A stretch of 58,959 bases of DNA, taken from NCBI GenBank assembly GCA_900468065.1, contig UBTA01000121.1:1-58959 (forward strand), read 5' to 3'. How positions within the stretch are numbered: the stretch's first letter is position 1; the number at the start of each line of letters is the position of its first letter. This stretch comes from Hyphomicrobiales bacterium. Its GTDB lineage: Bacteria > Pseudomonadota > Alphaproteobacteria > Rhizobiales > Rhizobiaceae. The notes beneath the pieces are model-generated. The model had not been told where the DNA came from. It made no database searches and saw only the letters and a list, made by a program, of their open reading frames with translations. This document shows positions 16,876-26,036 of the stretch, piece after piece. A program made the translations under genes and the position numbers.

Positions 16876-18495
16876 TCACTCTTCGATGTCGACTTTGTCG
16901 AACCGGTGCGCACCCAAGGGTTCCATGACGTAATCTTTTACCTTCTTCGACATCGGCAGGACAACCGTGGAATGGGCCAACGGCACCCAGGGCGCCTGCT
17001 CGCTGATCATGACCTGTGCCTCTTGATACAGCTCGGTGCGCTCGTTCTGGTCCGAGCTTATACGTGCCTTCTTCAGAATCTCTTCCAGCGGTTTGTAGCA
17101 CCAGTTGGCATTGTTGCTGCCGCCGACGCCCGCGCAACTGAAGAAGAAGCTGAGCAGATTGTCTGGATCACCATTGTCACTCGTGCCGCCCAACATGACG
17201 GCACCGTCGCGCTTCTGGTCGCGTGCCCTCTTCAAATACTCACCCCATTCGTAGGAGACGACCTCGGCATCGATGCCAACCTTGGCAAGGTCTGCTTGCA
17301 TCAGTTCGGCCGCGCGCCTTGCATTTGGCATATAGGGGCGGCTCACAGGCATCGCCCAGAGTTTCATCTTGATATTCTTGACGCCGGCGCCGTCCAGCAA
17401 CGTCCTTGCCGCCTCCGGATCATACTTATAGCCGTCAATTTGATCATTGTAGCCCCACATCGTCGGCGGCAGGATGCTCTTTGCCACCTGCCCCATTCCT
17501 TGATAGACGGCATCGACGATCGCCTGCCTGTCTATTGCCATGTTAACGGCTCGGCGTACCTCCAGCTTGTCGAAAGGGGCAACCAGTGTGTTCATTGCGA
17601 GATAGGCAATGTTGAGCCCCGGCTGTTCCATGACAGTGAGGTTCGCATTGGCTTTCAAAGCGGCCACGTCGGCCGGAGCGGGGTAGGCCGCCACGTGGCA
17701 TTCGCCCGCCAGCAATTTTTGTATGCGCGTGGTCGGGTCGGTGGTGATCGCAAAGATCAGATTGTCTATCTTCGGTGCTTCCCCCCAGTAATCCGCGTTC
17801 GCGGCAAAGCGGATAGCGGTATCAAGCTGATAGTCGACGAAGCGGAACGGTCCCGTGCCCACCGGCTTGCGATCCAAGTCTTCACGCTGTCCAGATTCTG
17901 CGAGTTTGTCCGCGTACTCTTTCGATAGGATCGAGCCGAAGTTCAGAGCGAGCTTTGCCAGCAGTGACGCATCGGGCTGGTTCAGTACGAACTTGACAGT
18001 CCTGTCATCGATCTTGACGACGTCCTTGATGATGGATGGCATCTCCATCCCGTTGAACATTTCCCAACCCGCGCCGGAAATGTAGCTGTTCCACGGGTGA
18101 TTTTTGTCAAGCTGCCGATTGAAAGTGAAGAGCACATCATCAGCGTTGAACTGACGTGTCGGGGTGAAATAGTCCGTCGTCTGGAAGGTCACTCCATCGC
18201 GCAATTTCATCGTATATTCGAGGTTGTTCTCCGATATGGCCCAGCTTTGAGCGAGGCCTGGGATAACATTGGTGGTGCCGCTTTCGAACTCCGTCAGGCG
18301 ATCGTAGATCGTCTCGGACGAAGCGTCCCATGTGCTGTTGGTCGTGTAGAGGGCGGCGTCGAAACCTTCAGGCGCGCCTTCAGAGCAGTAGACAAGGGTC
18401 TTGGCCATCGCCGGTGTGTGGGCGACGCCCGACAGCATCGCCGCGGCAAACAGGGAAACCAGGGTTTTGCGCATTGGCGCGAATGTCGAGGTCAT
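16876..18495 (-). CDS. ABC transporter substrate-binding protein, dipeptide/oligopeptide type (SBP_bac_5)
   Basis: A 539-residue periplasmic binding protein of the DppA/OppA family. The signal peptide ends near HTPAMAKTLVYCSEG (about residue 31). Family features include TFQTTDYFTPTRQFNADDVL, KPVGTGPFRFVDY and MAIDRQAIVDAVYQGMG. DppA-like proteins bind di- or oligopeptides or other amphiphilic ligands. AGGAGAG precedes the ATG. No permease or ATPase gene is nearby, so it is an orphan that must use another transporter's membrane parts. Its neighbours (creatininase family, D-amino-acid-type PLP enzyme) suggest a nitrogenous ligand; that is inference. Confidence 0.92.
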   Translation of the reverse strand: MTSTFAPMRKTLVSLFAAAMLSGVAHTPAMAKTLVYCSEGAPEGFDAALYTTNSTWDASSETIYDRLTEFESGTTNVIPGLAQSWAISENNLEYTMKLRDGVTFQTTDYFTPTRQFNADDVLFTFNRQLDKNHPWNSYISGAGWEMFNGMEMPSIIKDVVKIDDRTVKFVLNQPDASLLAKLALNFGSILSKEYADKLAESGQREDLDRKPVGTGPFRFVDYQLDTAIRFAANADYWGEAPKIDNLIFAITTDPTTRIQKLLAGECHVAAYPAPADVAALKANANLTVMEQPGLNIAYLAMNTLVAPFDKLEVRRAVNMAIDRQAIVDAVYQGMGQVAKSILPPTMWGYNDQIDGYKYDPEAARTLLDGAGVKNIKMKLWAMPVSRPYMPNARRAAELMQADLAKVGIDAEVVSYEWGEYLKRARDQKRDGAVMLGGTSDNGDPDNLLSFFFSCAGVGGSNNANWCYKPLEEILKKARISSDQNERTELYQEAQVMISEQAPWVPLAHSTVVLPMSKKVKDYVMEPLGAHRFDKVDIEE

Positions 18496-18541
18496 TGGAA
18501 TCTCTCCTTCAGGAATGGTCTATGGTGACGGCCGCTCAACT

Positions 18542-19366
18542 CTATTCGGGTCTGCCGGCTGTCGTTCCCAGGCCGCGACCGGAAGCCCAGACCGGATCGG
18601 GCGCCGTCCAGAGCACGTCATTGCGGATCAGCTTCACCAGTTCGCCCGCCTGGAGGTCGAGAAAGCGTTCACCCTTTTCAGCCGTCGCGCTGCGTGGATC
18701 GCCCCAAGTCCCGGTGACGGGGGCGCGTTCGGAGAAGGAATAGAACCGGGATATGTCCTCTGGAACATCGACAGGGTGCGTCTGGTTGCCGAATGCCTGG
18801 CCGAACATCTCTGTTTTCACGCAGTCCGGTGCAATCGCCAGCATCACCGATGCCTCGCCTTCGCAGGCGTGATGAGGGCCACTGTCGACCTCGAAGATCT
18901 GCTTGGCCTCCTCCGATGCAAGCATCCATGGCGTCGTGGCCACGATCGGCATAGCGAACTCGACTGCCAGCTCACGCACGGCCACGGCGAGCGGTTCCAT
19001 ATTGCCGCCGTGGCCGTTGACGATGAACAGTCGGGAGAAGCCAAGTGCATTCAATGAGCGGACGATGCAGCGCAAGACGCGGCTCAGGGTGTCGTAGTCG
19101 AGGGAGATGGTGCCGCCGAACGGCAGGTGATGCTCACTCATACCAAGCCATTGGCCGGGGAGGACAGCGACCGGGATTTCGCCGGCAACCGCCTGGGCGG
19201 CGCGGATCGCCGCGGCCGATGCGCTCGCAGTATCGGTGATAACCGGGAGATGTGGTCCATGCTGTTCCAGCGAGCCGATCGGCAGGATAGCAAGCGCGCC
19301 GGGCTTGCCGGCCAGTTCGCGCAGATCGGGGGCTGTCATGCGCGCCCATTCAACTTCGATCTTCAT
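18542..19366 (-). CDS. Creatininase-family amidohydrolase
   Basis: A 274-residue creatininase/creatinine amidohydrolase-family protein. Metal ligands are visible in PIGSLEQHGPHLPVITDT and in NGHGGN, with the acidic ECE-like segment HHACEGEASVM and GQWLGMSEHHLPFGGTIS between. Members hydrolyse cyclic amides or formamides (creatinine, mycofactocin precursors, riboflavin-pathway formamides), so the exact substrate is open. A GTG at 19375 is possible, but AAGGG suits the ATG at 19366. It lies between the SBP and the PLP enzyme on the same strand. Confidence 0.9.
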   Translation of the reverse strand: MKIEVEWARMTAPDLRELAGKPGALAILPIGSLEQHGPHLPVITDTASASAAAIRAAQAVAGEIPVAVLPGQWLGMSEHHLPFGGTISLDYDTLSRVLRCIVRSLNALGFSRLFIVNGHGGNMEPLAVAVRELAVEFAMPIVATTPWMLASEEAKQIFEVDSGPHHACEGEASVMLAIAPDCVKTEMFGQAFGNQTHPVDVPEDISRFYSFSERAPVTGTWGDPRSATAEKGERFLDLQAGELVKLIRNDVLWTAPDPVWASGRGLGTTAGRPE

Positions 19367-19446
19367 GCAAGGCACCCTTTTTTCAAATGTGTTGATTTCC
19401 GTCGTTTGCGTGGTTGCCTGATGAGGCCACTGTCACCCACAGCCGG

Positions 19447-20628
19447 TCACGTCTGGCAGCCGCGCGCATCGATACGGATCTGGGCGACGCGTCCGTCCGT
19501 TTGCCGCAGAGAGACGCTATTGAACTGTGCGACGACGACACAGGCGTGGTTAGGAAAGACCCGAACGCGGCTGCCGATGCGCGGTGGCGCGCCTGCAAAG
19601 CGGACGAAGCCGTGTTCCTCAGAGAGGCGCTCGACTTCCCACGTTTCCTCACGCTCGCCATCCGCACTGACGACAAGTCCAAATCCGCTACCACCGGAAC
19701 CGTGCGCCCCCAGGTCGGATGTCAGCGTCTTGGAGCCGGCGTCCAGGATGAAATGCGCGTCGTTGTGGGCGACGACGGTTGCGATGACGGAAAGTGCTAT
19801 ATCGTCCGGCGCGCAGATGCCAAGGCGCAATGCCGTGCGATCAAGGAAGGCGTAGTTGCCCGGGCGGATTTCCGTCACACCTTGCGGAATAGACGCGCCG
19901 AGGCAAGTCGGGGTCGCACCGACCGAAATGCTCGACACGCTGATGCCGGCTTGCCGCAGCCGTCCAGCCAGTTCGGTCAGCGCCAGCGCTTCCTGACTTG
20001 CAATGAGCGACAGGTCCGAGGTGTTCTTGCTGGCGTAGGAGTGGCCGGCGTGCGAGAGCAGGCCGGCAAAGGTCAAGTGCGGATGGCGGGCGATCTTGTC
20101 CGCCAACGGGAGGGCGCGCGGATCTTGCGGCTTGATACCGACCCGTCCAAGGCCGACGTCCGCCTTGAGGAATACGCCAAGCCGGAGGCCGTGCGCTCCG
20201 GCTGCAGCACCGATGGCTTCAACGCCCGTCTCGTGGGCAGCGATCAGCATCAGTTCGCTTCCCTTGTCCTTCACACTGCGGAGCAGTCGGCCAATCGATT
20301 CCGGCCTGACGATCGGATAGGCCAGGGTCACCGAGGGAACATCCGCCTCAACGAATACGAGCGCTTCATCCGGTTTCGATGCGGTCGCCCCATGCGCTCC
20401 CAACGCCAACTGCCGGCCCATAATCGCAAGACTCTTATGTGACTTGATATGCGGGCGCAGCATCACGCCGGCGGCATTTGCCCGCACCTGCATGCCGGAC
20501 AGATTGCGCGCCAGCCTGTGTTCGTCGATTTCAACGTAGGGTGTCGGCAAGTCGGCAGGTCGTGGCCGGGAGAGTGCTATGCTCAAGGGTTCGGGTGTCA
20601 ATTTTGTCTCCGGCAAGACCGTCTGCAA
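19447..20628 (-). CDS. D-threonine aldolase/D-serine dehydratase-like PLP enzyme
   Basis: A 393-residue fold-type III PLP enzyme (alanine racemase N-terminal barrel plus D-serine dehydratase-like C-terminal domain). The PLP Lys lies in RPHIKSHKS (about residue 62). The C-terminal metal-site pair is in FPNHACVVV (His and Cys). The family includes D-threonine aldolase, D-serine dehydratase (DSD1) and 3-hydroxy-D-aspartate aldolase. The frame begins at a TTG with GGAG eight bases upstream; no ATG fits. It heads a minus-strand operon with creatininase and SBP genes and is divergent from an XRE-cupin regulator, so it probably takes part in D-amino-acid or dipeptide use. Confidence 0.9.
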   Translation of the reverse strand: MQTVLPETKLTPEPLSIALSRPRPADLPTPYVEIDEHRLARNLSGMQVRANAAGVMLRPHIKSHKSLAIMGRQLALGAHGATASKPDEALVFVEADVPSVTLAYPIVRPESIGRLLRSVKDKGSELMLIAAHETGVEAIGAAAGAHGLRLGVFLKADVGLGRVGIKPQDPRALPLADKIARHPHLTFAGLLSHAGHSYASKNTSDLSLIASQEALALTELAGRLRQAGISVSSISVGATPTCLGASIPQGVTEIRPGNYAFLDRTALRLGICAPDDIALSVIATVVAHNDAHFILDAGSKTLTSDLGAHGSGGSGFGLVVSADGEREETWEVERLSEEHGFVRFAGAPPRIGSRVRVFPNHACVVVAQFNSVSLRQTDGRVAQIRIDARGCQT

Positions 20629-20709
20629 GAGGGCTGCTCCGCTTGGACGTTACAGATGCGCCCGAAGGCTGATGGCCACAGGTTTGCATATGCTGAGGAT
20701 GCGATCAAC

Positions 20710-20731
20710 AAATTTTCCTATAGGAAAATTT
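20710..20731. promoter_or_regulatory. 22-bp perfect palindrome, probable operator
   Basis: A perfectly symmetric 22-base site centred on TCCTATAGGA with A/T-rich arms, in the divergent region between the PLP enzyme operon (20628) and the XRE-cupin gene (20857). This is the expected place for a dimeric regulator to control both directions. The same core TCCTATAGGA recurs at 40930-40939. Confidence 0.7.
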
Positions 20732-20856
20732 TTATCTGTTTTATGCAAATGGCGGCCCAACCGGTGTCGCTGATCGAAAGCAGTTGAAACTTTTCGCTGG
20801 ATGCCGTCTGGATGTGCCATAGCAGGCACCCAACCCACGAGGACTTTGCATAGCCC

Positions 20857-21501
20857 ATGGATGTCGAACCTCCGCACAACAAGACGGAAAAACTGACAGA
20901 GACGTCGACGCTTCTGGGCGATTGCCTGAGGCTCATTCGCCTGCGGGAGGGGCTGACCCTCATGGAGGTCAGCAAAAAGACCGGCATTGCGGTTTCGACG
21001 ATCTCAAAGGTCGAAAACCACCAGATGTCGCTCACCTACGACAAATTGCTTCAGCTTGCGAACGGGCTCGAGGTGGGCATTTCTGAGCTGTTCAGCCCGG
21101 ACAGCCATAGCCGTGGCATGGCATGGCGGTCCTATACGCCGCCGAACGAGGGGCCAAATCTACCAACAGCGAACTACAATTACCGATACCTGTGCGCTGA
21201 CCTTCCAGACAAAAAGATGATTCCGATTACCGCGACTGTGCGAGCCCGCACCATCGAGGAGTTTGGCGATTTCATCCGGCATTCCGGTGAGGAGTTTATC
21301 TATGTCTTGAGGGGCTCAATCGTCTTTTATAGCGAGTTTTACAAACCACTGCCCATGGCAATGGGGTCATCTGTCTATTTTGACGCTCGCATGGGCCACG
21401 CCTACGTAAAGGACGGTAATGTTGAGGCAGAGATACTATGCCTTTGTTCAGCGCCGGAAGCTGAACTCGATTCCGTGGTGTCTCGACAGACGTCCGACTA
21501 A
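20857..21501 (+). CDS. XRE-family regulator with C-terminal cupin domain
   Basis: A 214-residue regulator with an HTH_3 domain at residues ~22-76 (LRLIRLREGLTLMEVSKKTG, then VSTISKVENHQMSLTYDKL) and a small cupin domain at ~125-200 (RHSGEEFIYVLRGSI, MGSSVYFDARMGHAY). The cupin is a likely ligand sensor; such regulators often control amino acid or polyamine catabolism. GAGGA lies 12 bases before the ATG. It faces away from the PLP enzyme operon across the 22-bp palindrome, its probable operator and autoregulation site. Confidence 0.92.
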   Translation: MDVEPPHNKTEKLTETSTLLGDCLRLIRLREGLTLMEVSKKTGIAVSTISKVENHQMSLTYDKLLQLANGLEVGISELFSPDSHSRGMAWRSYTPPNEGPNLPTANYNYRYLCADLPDKKMIPITATVRARTIEEFGDFIRHSGEEFIYVLRGSIVFYSEFYKPLPMAMGSSVYFDARMGHAYVKDGNVEAEILCLCSAPEAELDSVVSRQTSD

Positions 21502-21554
21502 AGCGGAGAAATCGATTGAGGCCTTACTCTGACAGTTGAGGCGATAGGGCGCGG

Positions 21555-21740
21555 TTACGAGGAACGCGACATCGCTTTGCCTTCTTCGAGGAAGGTTGGT
21601 CGCCAGGTGTTGGAGTAGGCGTGCGCCTCGCGGACGCAGGTGCGTATGACGCTAACGTAAAGCCCCTTTTCCTGCAGCTTGGAAACTAGAAATGGACCGC
21701 CTTGAACGGTTCGAACCGTCGGCACGTCTTTATGATCCAA
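21555..21740 (-). CDS. Possible small protein with TTG start
   Basis: A 61-residue frame (TTG start preceded by GAGCGAG). The amino acid pattern (VQGGPFLVSKLQEKGLYVSV, REAHAYSNTWRPTFLEEGKA) looks like real coding sequence rather than noise. No family recognised. It lies between the convergent ends of the XRE gene and the metallophosphatase. Confidence 0.35.
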   Translation of the reverse strand: MDHKDVPTVRTVQGGPFLVSKLQEKGLYVSVIRTCVREAHAYSNTWRPTFLEEGKAMSRSS

Positions 21741-21820
21741 CTCGCTCGATTTATCTTAGGTTTTGTGGCGTGCCGCCTTCGTAAGGAAACCGTTGAAAAT
21801 CGATCTCCTACTCTTGCCAA

Positions 21821-22576
21821 TCAGGTCGGACGCCACTCGCAAACTTGAATGGCGCCGCTGTCGGTCAGTTCGGTGCATAGGAAGTGCGAAAGCTCATCGT
21901 GCCTGATTACCGCGGTGCTCAGCCGGCCGGTCCGATACGCTCCGGTATCCAAAGCTACTCGATTTGAATAGACTTCGGGTCGAAGCGACTTCGTGATCGT
22001 GTGACCGTGTAAAACAACGTGGCCGAAGACGTCGATGTGGTCGAGGAAGCCCTCCCTGATCCAGCGCAAGTCGTATTCGCTTTGATGTGCGAGCTGAACG
22101 CCGGGACGTATTCCAGCGTGGACAAAGCAGAAGCGCCCGATCTCCTCGAATGTCAGCGCATTTTCCAGCAGGTCCACATGGTGGGGGAAGACGCGGCGGA
22201 TATCTGCGGCGATGGTCTCGAAAGCAGGAACCGGGCGACTGGAATAGGCGCTCACTGTCGCGACGCCTCCCCAGTCCATCCAGTTGACTGCGTCTTCATA
22301 AGTGAGAGCACCACGAAGGAGTTCACGCAGATAAAAGTCGTGGTTGCCAAGGATCAACCGGGAACCCGGATAGCGGTCGAGTGTCGAACAGACTTGATCG
22401 AGTACCTTTGGACTGTGAGGGCCACGGTCGATCAGATCGCCCAAGAAAATCACGACCGGTTTGGATTGAAAATCGTTCGATTCAGCGGCGATGTACCCAA
22501 GCATTGCTTCGAGCAGATCGGCGCGTCCATGGATGTCGGCAATGGCATAGACGGTGGACGGCAAGCTCTCGGTCAT
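21821..22576 (-). CDS. Calcineurin-like metallophosphatase (Ser/Thr phosphatase type)
   Basis: A 251-residue PPP-type metallophosphatase. Metal and catalytic motifs occur in order: AIADIHGRADLLEAML, FLGDLIDRGPHSPKVLD, LILGNHDFY, CFVHAGIRPG and VLHGHT, with a later Asp in VALDTGAYRTG. It resembles lambda-phosphatase/PrpA-type enzymes that act on phosphoproteins or nucleotides (for example ApaH-like). The frame is open 46 codons further, but the ATG at 22576 has CAGGAAAA upstream and begins the conserved domain. It is a single gene with no clear partner. Confidence 0.92.
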   Translation of the reverse strand: MTESLPSTVYAIADIHGRADLLEAMLGYIAAESNDFQSKPVVIFLGDLIDRGPHSPKVLDQVCSTLDRYPGSRLILGNHDFYLRELLRGALTYEDAVNWMDWGGVATVSAYSSRPVPAFETIAADIRRVFPHHVDLLENALTFEEIGRFCFVHAGIRPGVQLAHQSEYDLRWIREGFLDHIDVFGHVVLHGHTITKSLRPEVYSNRVALDTGAYRTGRLSTAVIRHDELSHFLCTELTDSGAIQVCEWRPT

Positions 22577-23250
22577 AATCACTATATTTTCCTGCAGGCG
22601 ACATTGCGCCTGGCGATGGTCCAAATTCTTGCAAGATGTCGGGACTTGGAGCAGCGAGGACGGCACCAAGGCCGAGCCTCGACGGTGGCACCACCTATAG
22701 GCCATACGGGCCATGACGCGCCATCAAAAGTGAATGTCGGCGCGAGATTTCCGTCAAGTCGTCCCCCGATTTGATATGTCGTGCCGGGATCACGGCATCA
22801 TGCGCGGCTCCAGCAGCCTCGAAAGCCCAGAGCTCGCAGCCTGGCATCGAGGATGCGCCTATTACAACACAGGTTGAACTTCATGTTTTCTAACCGTTGG
22901 TTCTTTCCGCTTGAGATGGATCGAACGACGACCGCAGATCCCCCTCACACACTATAGCTTACGCCGATGTTTTAGCAAACCTGATGAAGTAGATTTTAGG
23001 CGCCGGAAGGTCGTAGTTGCCACTTTATGGAAAGAACCGAGCATTTTCCAACGGCCTTTACGCCACGCGTTTCGGCGTCACTTGAAAACACGGGACGGCT
23101 TTGGGCCGGCATGAAACACCGTCCATAATCGGAAATGGAACCGTTGGCCGAGATAGCAGGTAAGTGGGGTTCCCTCATGGCCATGCATGAATGCACGGCC
23201 ATGCGGTGGCGTTGATACCATCCAACCGCCCGCGACGACAAATGAGTGGC
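22577..23250. other. Gene-free stretch
   Basis: About 670 bases with no credible coding frame on either strand; open frames here lack ribosome sites and coding pattern. It includes the upstream region of the metallophosphatase and the hairpin at 23176-23203. Nothing else recognised. Confidence 0.4.
23176..23203 (-). terminator. Hairpin downstream of the beta-helix gene
   Basis: Thirteen-base arms with one mismatch (CATGGCCATGCAT against ATGCACGGCCATG) and a two-base loop lie 48 bases past the stop of the minus-strand beta-helix gene. Likely a terminator, without a clear U tract. Confidence 0.4.
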
Positions 23251-24831
23251 CTATCCTTTGGGCGTCGGCCAGACGTTAACAAAAGCAGGATCGTCGAGCG
23301 AAACTGGCCCTGCTGCCTGCCATGCGCCGACAACATAATCCCTAGGGTCGAATACGATCGAGGTTTGATCCGGCAGCTCGATTGTGAACGGCTGCGCTGT
23401 CGGTGGGGAAGATATCCTCAGTCCTCGTGGGACACCCGGCGTTTCATCAATGAACTTGACCGTACCGGAGCGAGCGTTCGGTCCAATCTTGTATCCGGCC
23501 GCCTGTAAAGCTGCGGGAAAGTCGGGGTGGCCGATGAAGTCGCCATCGAAAACGATCCCAAGGGATTTCCAGGATCGCGTGAAACACGCACGCTCGAATA
23601 TAAATCGATCATCAACATCGCTTCTTGGCTGTTTGTTGGCGCTCCAGTTGTTGCCCAGGGGAGAGCACGATTTCCATTTGAACTTTTCGGCACTCTCGGC
23701 ATATCCGAGGAGATTGTTTCGATGTTCGAACCCAGATATCCGCTTTTTCTTGACGATCGGGCCGCGCAGCAGCCATGTATTGTTGAAGACGTAGTGCGGG
23801 CCATCTGCCTGATGCTGGTCCGCTAACTTGAAAAGAGCACCGCTCGCGTGCGTGTCACCCTCTGGGCCTGGCACATGAATATTCCAACCGAGATTGCCGT
23901 AGACATAGAAGTGTCCCGAGGTCTGCATCTCGAACGAGAATGGCATGTAGCAATCGACGAACTTGTTTCGCCGGATTGTCCAGTTCCAAGCGAAGTCCTC
24001 GGGTTCCACCGCGTTGTCGCGAACTCGGATGAACCAGTTGTCTTCGATTACGACGTTGCGGGCGAAATTCGCTTTGGTCGAAACTGATGCCTGATTGAAG
24101 AAATGGACCCCGTTGAAGGCGTCTGTGATGATGTTGTTGCGGATAATTACGTATCCGGCGATGGTCCAGGCTCTGAAGAAGTCGCCATCATAGGCGCGAG
24201 CATCGGTTTCCACCTCGACGGGACCATCCTCCTTTCGCGCCCCATGCACGGCCTTCCACGGAATTTTGCCCCAAAGTGCGCAGTCTCCTGGTGATAGGTC
24301 GGCTCGCACGTGACCGTTTCTTCGGATGGAAAGGATATCGGCGGCACCATGGCTGTCGAGGTCCTGAACCCAGTCGCAGTCTTCGATAAGAAGGTGACGC
24401 GTATATGGGCCCGCCGCACCGATGGCGAACGTCCCTCCCCGAAAACTGACCCTTCGAATGAAGATGTGTTGGCAATTGTCGAGATAGATCGCTGTCGGCC
24501 AGCAATTCTCAAAGAGTAGATCCTCGATGATCACCCATTGGCAATCCCTGAGAAGCAAAGACGCGTCATCTGCAAGGAAATAGACACCAGGAAATGACCC
24601 GGCCTTTTGGTGAGCATCCGCGAGTTCGTTTGCCTTTTTCCGATAGCCGGCGAAGTTGATGTCTGATCCAATAGTCGCCTTCGGTCCTCGAATGACAATG
24701 GGCTTGTTCTGGGAACCACGCTTTCCATTGACGGTAATCGGTGCATGGAACTGTGCGCTGTTTAAATGAAGCTTGGCTCCCGGTTTCAGGCGGGCAGCCG
24801 CAGCATGGACGTCTCCTGGTCCGACCCTCAT
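23251..24831 (-). CDS. Right-handed parallel beta-helix protein
   Basis: A 526-residue protein built of beta-helix coils with recurring short repeats (LLRDCQWVIIEDLLFENCW, IYLDNCQHIFIRRVSF, HLLIEDCDWVQDLD, YVIIRNNIITDAFNGVHFF, NVVIEDNWFIRVRDNAVE, NWTIRRNKFVDCYMPFSF), roughly residues 85-330. The fold is that of pectate lyase-like and other polysaccharide-active proteins. The opening VGPGDVHAAAARLKPGAKLH matches the usual capping strand. No signal peptide is visible, although such proteins are usually exported. Earlier TTG/GTG starts exist at 24867 and 24840. Enzymatic activity and substrate are unknown. Confidence 0.8.
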   Translation of the reverse strand: MRVGPGDVHAAAARLKPGAKLHLNSAQFHAPITVNGKRGSQNKPIVIRGPKATIGSDINFAGYRKKANELADAHQKAGSFPGVYFLADDASLLLRDCQWVIIEDLLFENCWPTAIYLDNCQHIFIRRVSFRGGTFAIGAAGPYTRHLLIEDCDWVQDLDSHGAADILSIRRNGHVRADLSPGDCALWGKIPWKAVHGARKEDGPVEVETDARAYDGDFFRAWTIAGYVIIRNNIITDAFNGVHFFNQASVSTKANFARNVVIEDNWFIRVRDNAVEPEDFAWNWTIRRNKFVDCYMPFSFEMQTSGHFYVYGNLGWNIHVPGPEGDTHASGALFKLADQHQADGPHYVFNNTWLLRGPIVKKKRISGFEHRNNLLGYAESAEKFKWKSCSPLGNNWSANKQPRSDVDDRFIFERACFTRSWKSLGIVFDGDFIGHPDFPAALQAAGYKIGPNARSGTVKFIDETPGVPRGLRISSPPTAQPFTIELPDQTSIVFDPRDYVVGAWQAAGPVSLDDPAFVNVWPTPKG

Positions 24832-24904
24832 TATGTTCACATCCCTCGCCCAGTTGCCGCAAATCAATTATGATATGCAACCGCTTGCCAATCAATCGCC
24901 GCCC

Positions 24905-25900
24905 TTATTTGAACGCTTCGTTCAGCAAATTTGCCAGCCGAAATCCCGCTATGGAAAGCTGGGCCTCCGCAACCTTGCGGGCATTTGTCTCATATTCTCT
25001 GCTCAGGACAACGGGCTGCAACGGATCAAGTGCCACCGGTGCCGCGTAGACAAATTGTAATGCGAGTTTGTGACTTTGCTCCAGCCAGATCGCCGGATCG
25101 GCCTCTTTCGCCAGAGCGTCTGCTGGCGCCGGTATTTTGTCGGTCCGGTTATCGGCGATCGCACCCAGAGGCGTCGAGTACCCGCCAAAGGTTCCGTCCC
25201 AATAGAAGTGTAGCTTGGCGGCCCTGCCATTTGCAGGAACCACCATGATTTCGTTGCCACCCCGGTCACCTTGGTCGGGTTTCCCGGCATCCAGCCATTT
25301 CTTGGTGAGTGCCTTGCTGAAATAAGCTGTGCTGTGCAGCGGTTGGTGGACGTCGCCTACGAGATGGAGCAACCAGCTGAGATCGTAAGAGCGGACGTTG
25401 TCGGTCTTTCCGGCACTGGCTGGCAAAGCCGCAGTGAAGGCCTTGATTTGCGTTTCGGCATTGATGGGGTCCTGGGGAGGCCAAATGGACCCGTCGGTCG
25501 AAAACGGAATGTCCTTGAAATGCCAATAACCGTGGATCAGCTTGTCGCCATATCCAACATTCAAAGCCGCGTCCGCACCCGTCGCGGTGTCATGGTCGCC
25601 GGTCGCCTCCTGATATTCCTTGTAGGTCTTGATGTCGTCTGCCCACACTGACGCGCGAATGAAGACGAATTGATCAACATCTCCTGCGGTACCGTCAGGC
25701 TTTGCGGGGACGGCGCCAGCCCACTCGGCATATTTTGGGTTGAGCTTCAGCAGCCGGGTAGCCTCGGCCTTCGCTTTTGGAGAGAGCTGGTCGTATGCGA
25801 TTGCCGCCACCCGCATATGCCCGGCATCCCACCATGCGTAAGAGGCCGTTGGAAAAATTATTGAGACGGCCAAGGCCGCAGTGGCAGCAAATTTGCGCAT
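24905..25900 (-). CDS. Secreted S1/P1-type nuclease
   Basis: A 331-residue S1/P1 nuclease, a trinuclear zinc enzyme that cleaves single-stranded nucleic acid and 3'-nucleotides. The signal peptide is cut after ASYA, leaving Trp at the mature N-terminus (WWDAGH), the family's N-terminal zinc ligand. Further ligands are seen in LIHGYWHFKD and in the hallmark HLVGDVHQPLHS, then GDRGGNEI. A GTG at 25909 would overlap the ribosome site; the ATG at 25900 has GAGGGGTG upstream. Likely periplasmic or extracellular phosphate scavenging. It is divergent from a secreted serine hydrolase. Confidence 0.95.
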   Translation of the reverse strand: MRKFAATAALAVSIIFPTASYAWWDAGHMRVAAIAYDQLSPKAKAEATRLLKLNPKYAEWAGAVPAKPDGTAGDVDQFVFIRASVWADDIKTYKEYQEATGDHDTATGADAALNVGYGDKLIHGYWHFKDIPFSTDGSIWPPQDPINAETQIKAFTAALPASAGKTDNVRSYDLSWLLHLVGDVHQPLHSTAYFSKALTKKWLDAGKPDQGDRGGNEIMVVPANGRAAKLHFYWDGTFGGYSTPLGAIADNRTDKIPAPADALAKEADPAIWLEQSHKLALQFVYAAPVALDPLQPVVLSREYETNARKVAEAQLSIAGFRLANLLNEAFK

Positions 25901-26036
25901 GATGCTCACCCCTCATCGTCGCGAAGGCGGCCATCTTGCCATGCTTGTATTACAGGTTAAAGTGGTATTTCAAAATCTTTCGCTAACGCGAACTCCTCCC
26001 CGTCTACCCTAGCTCGATCTCATGAGTGGACCCATC

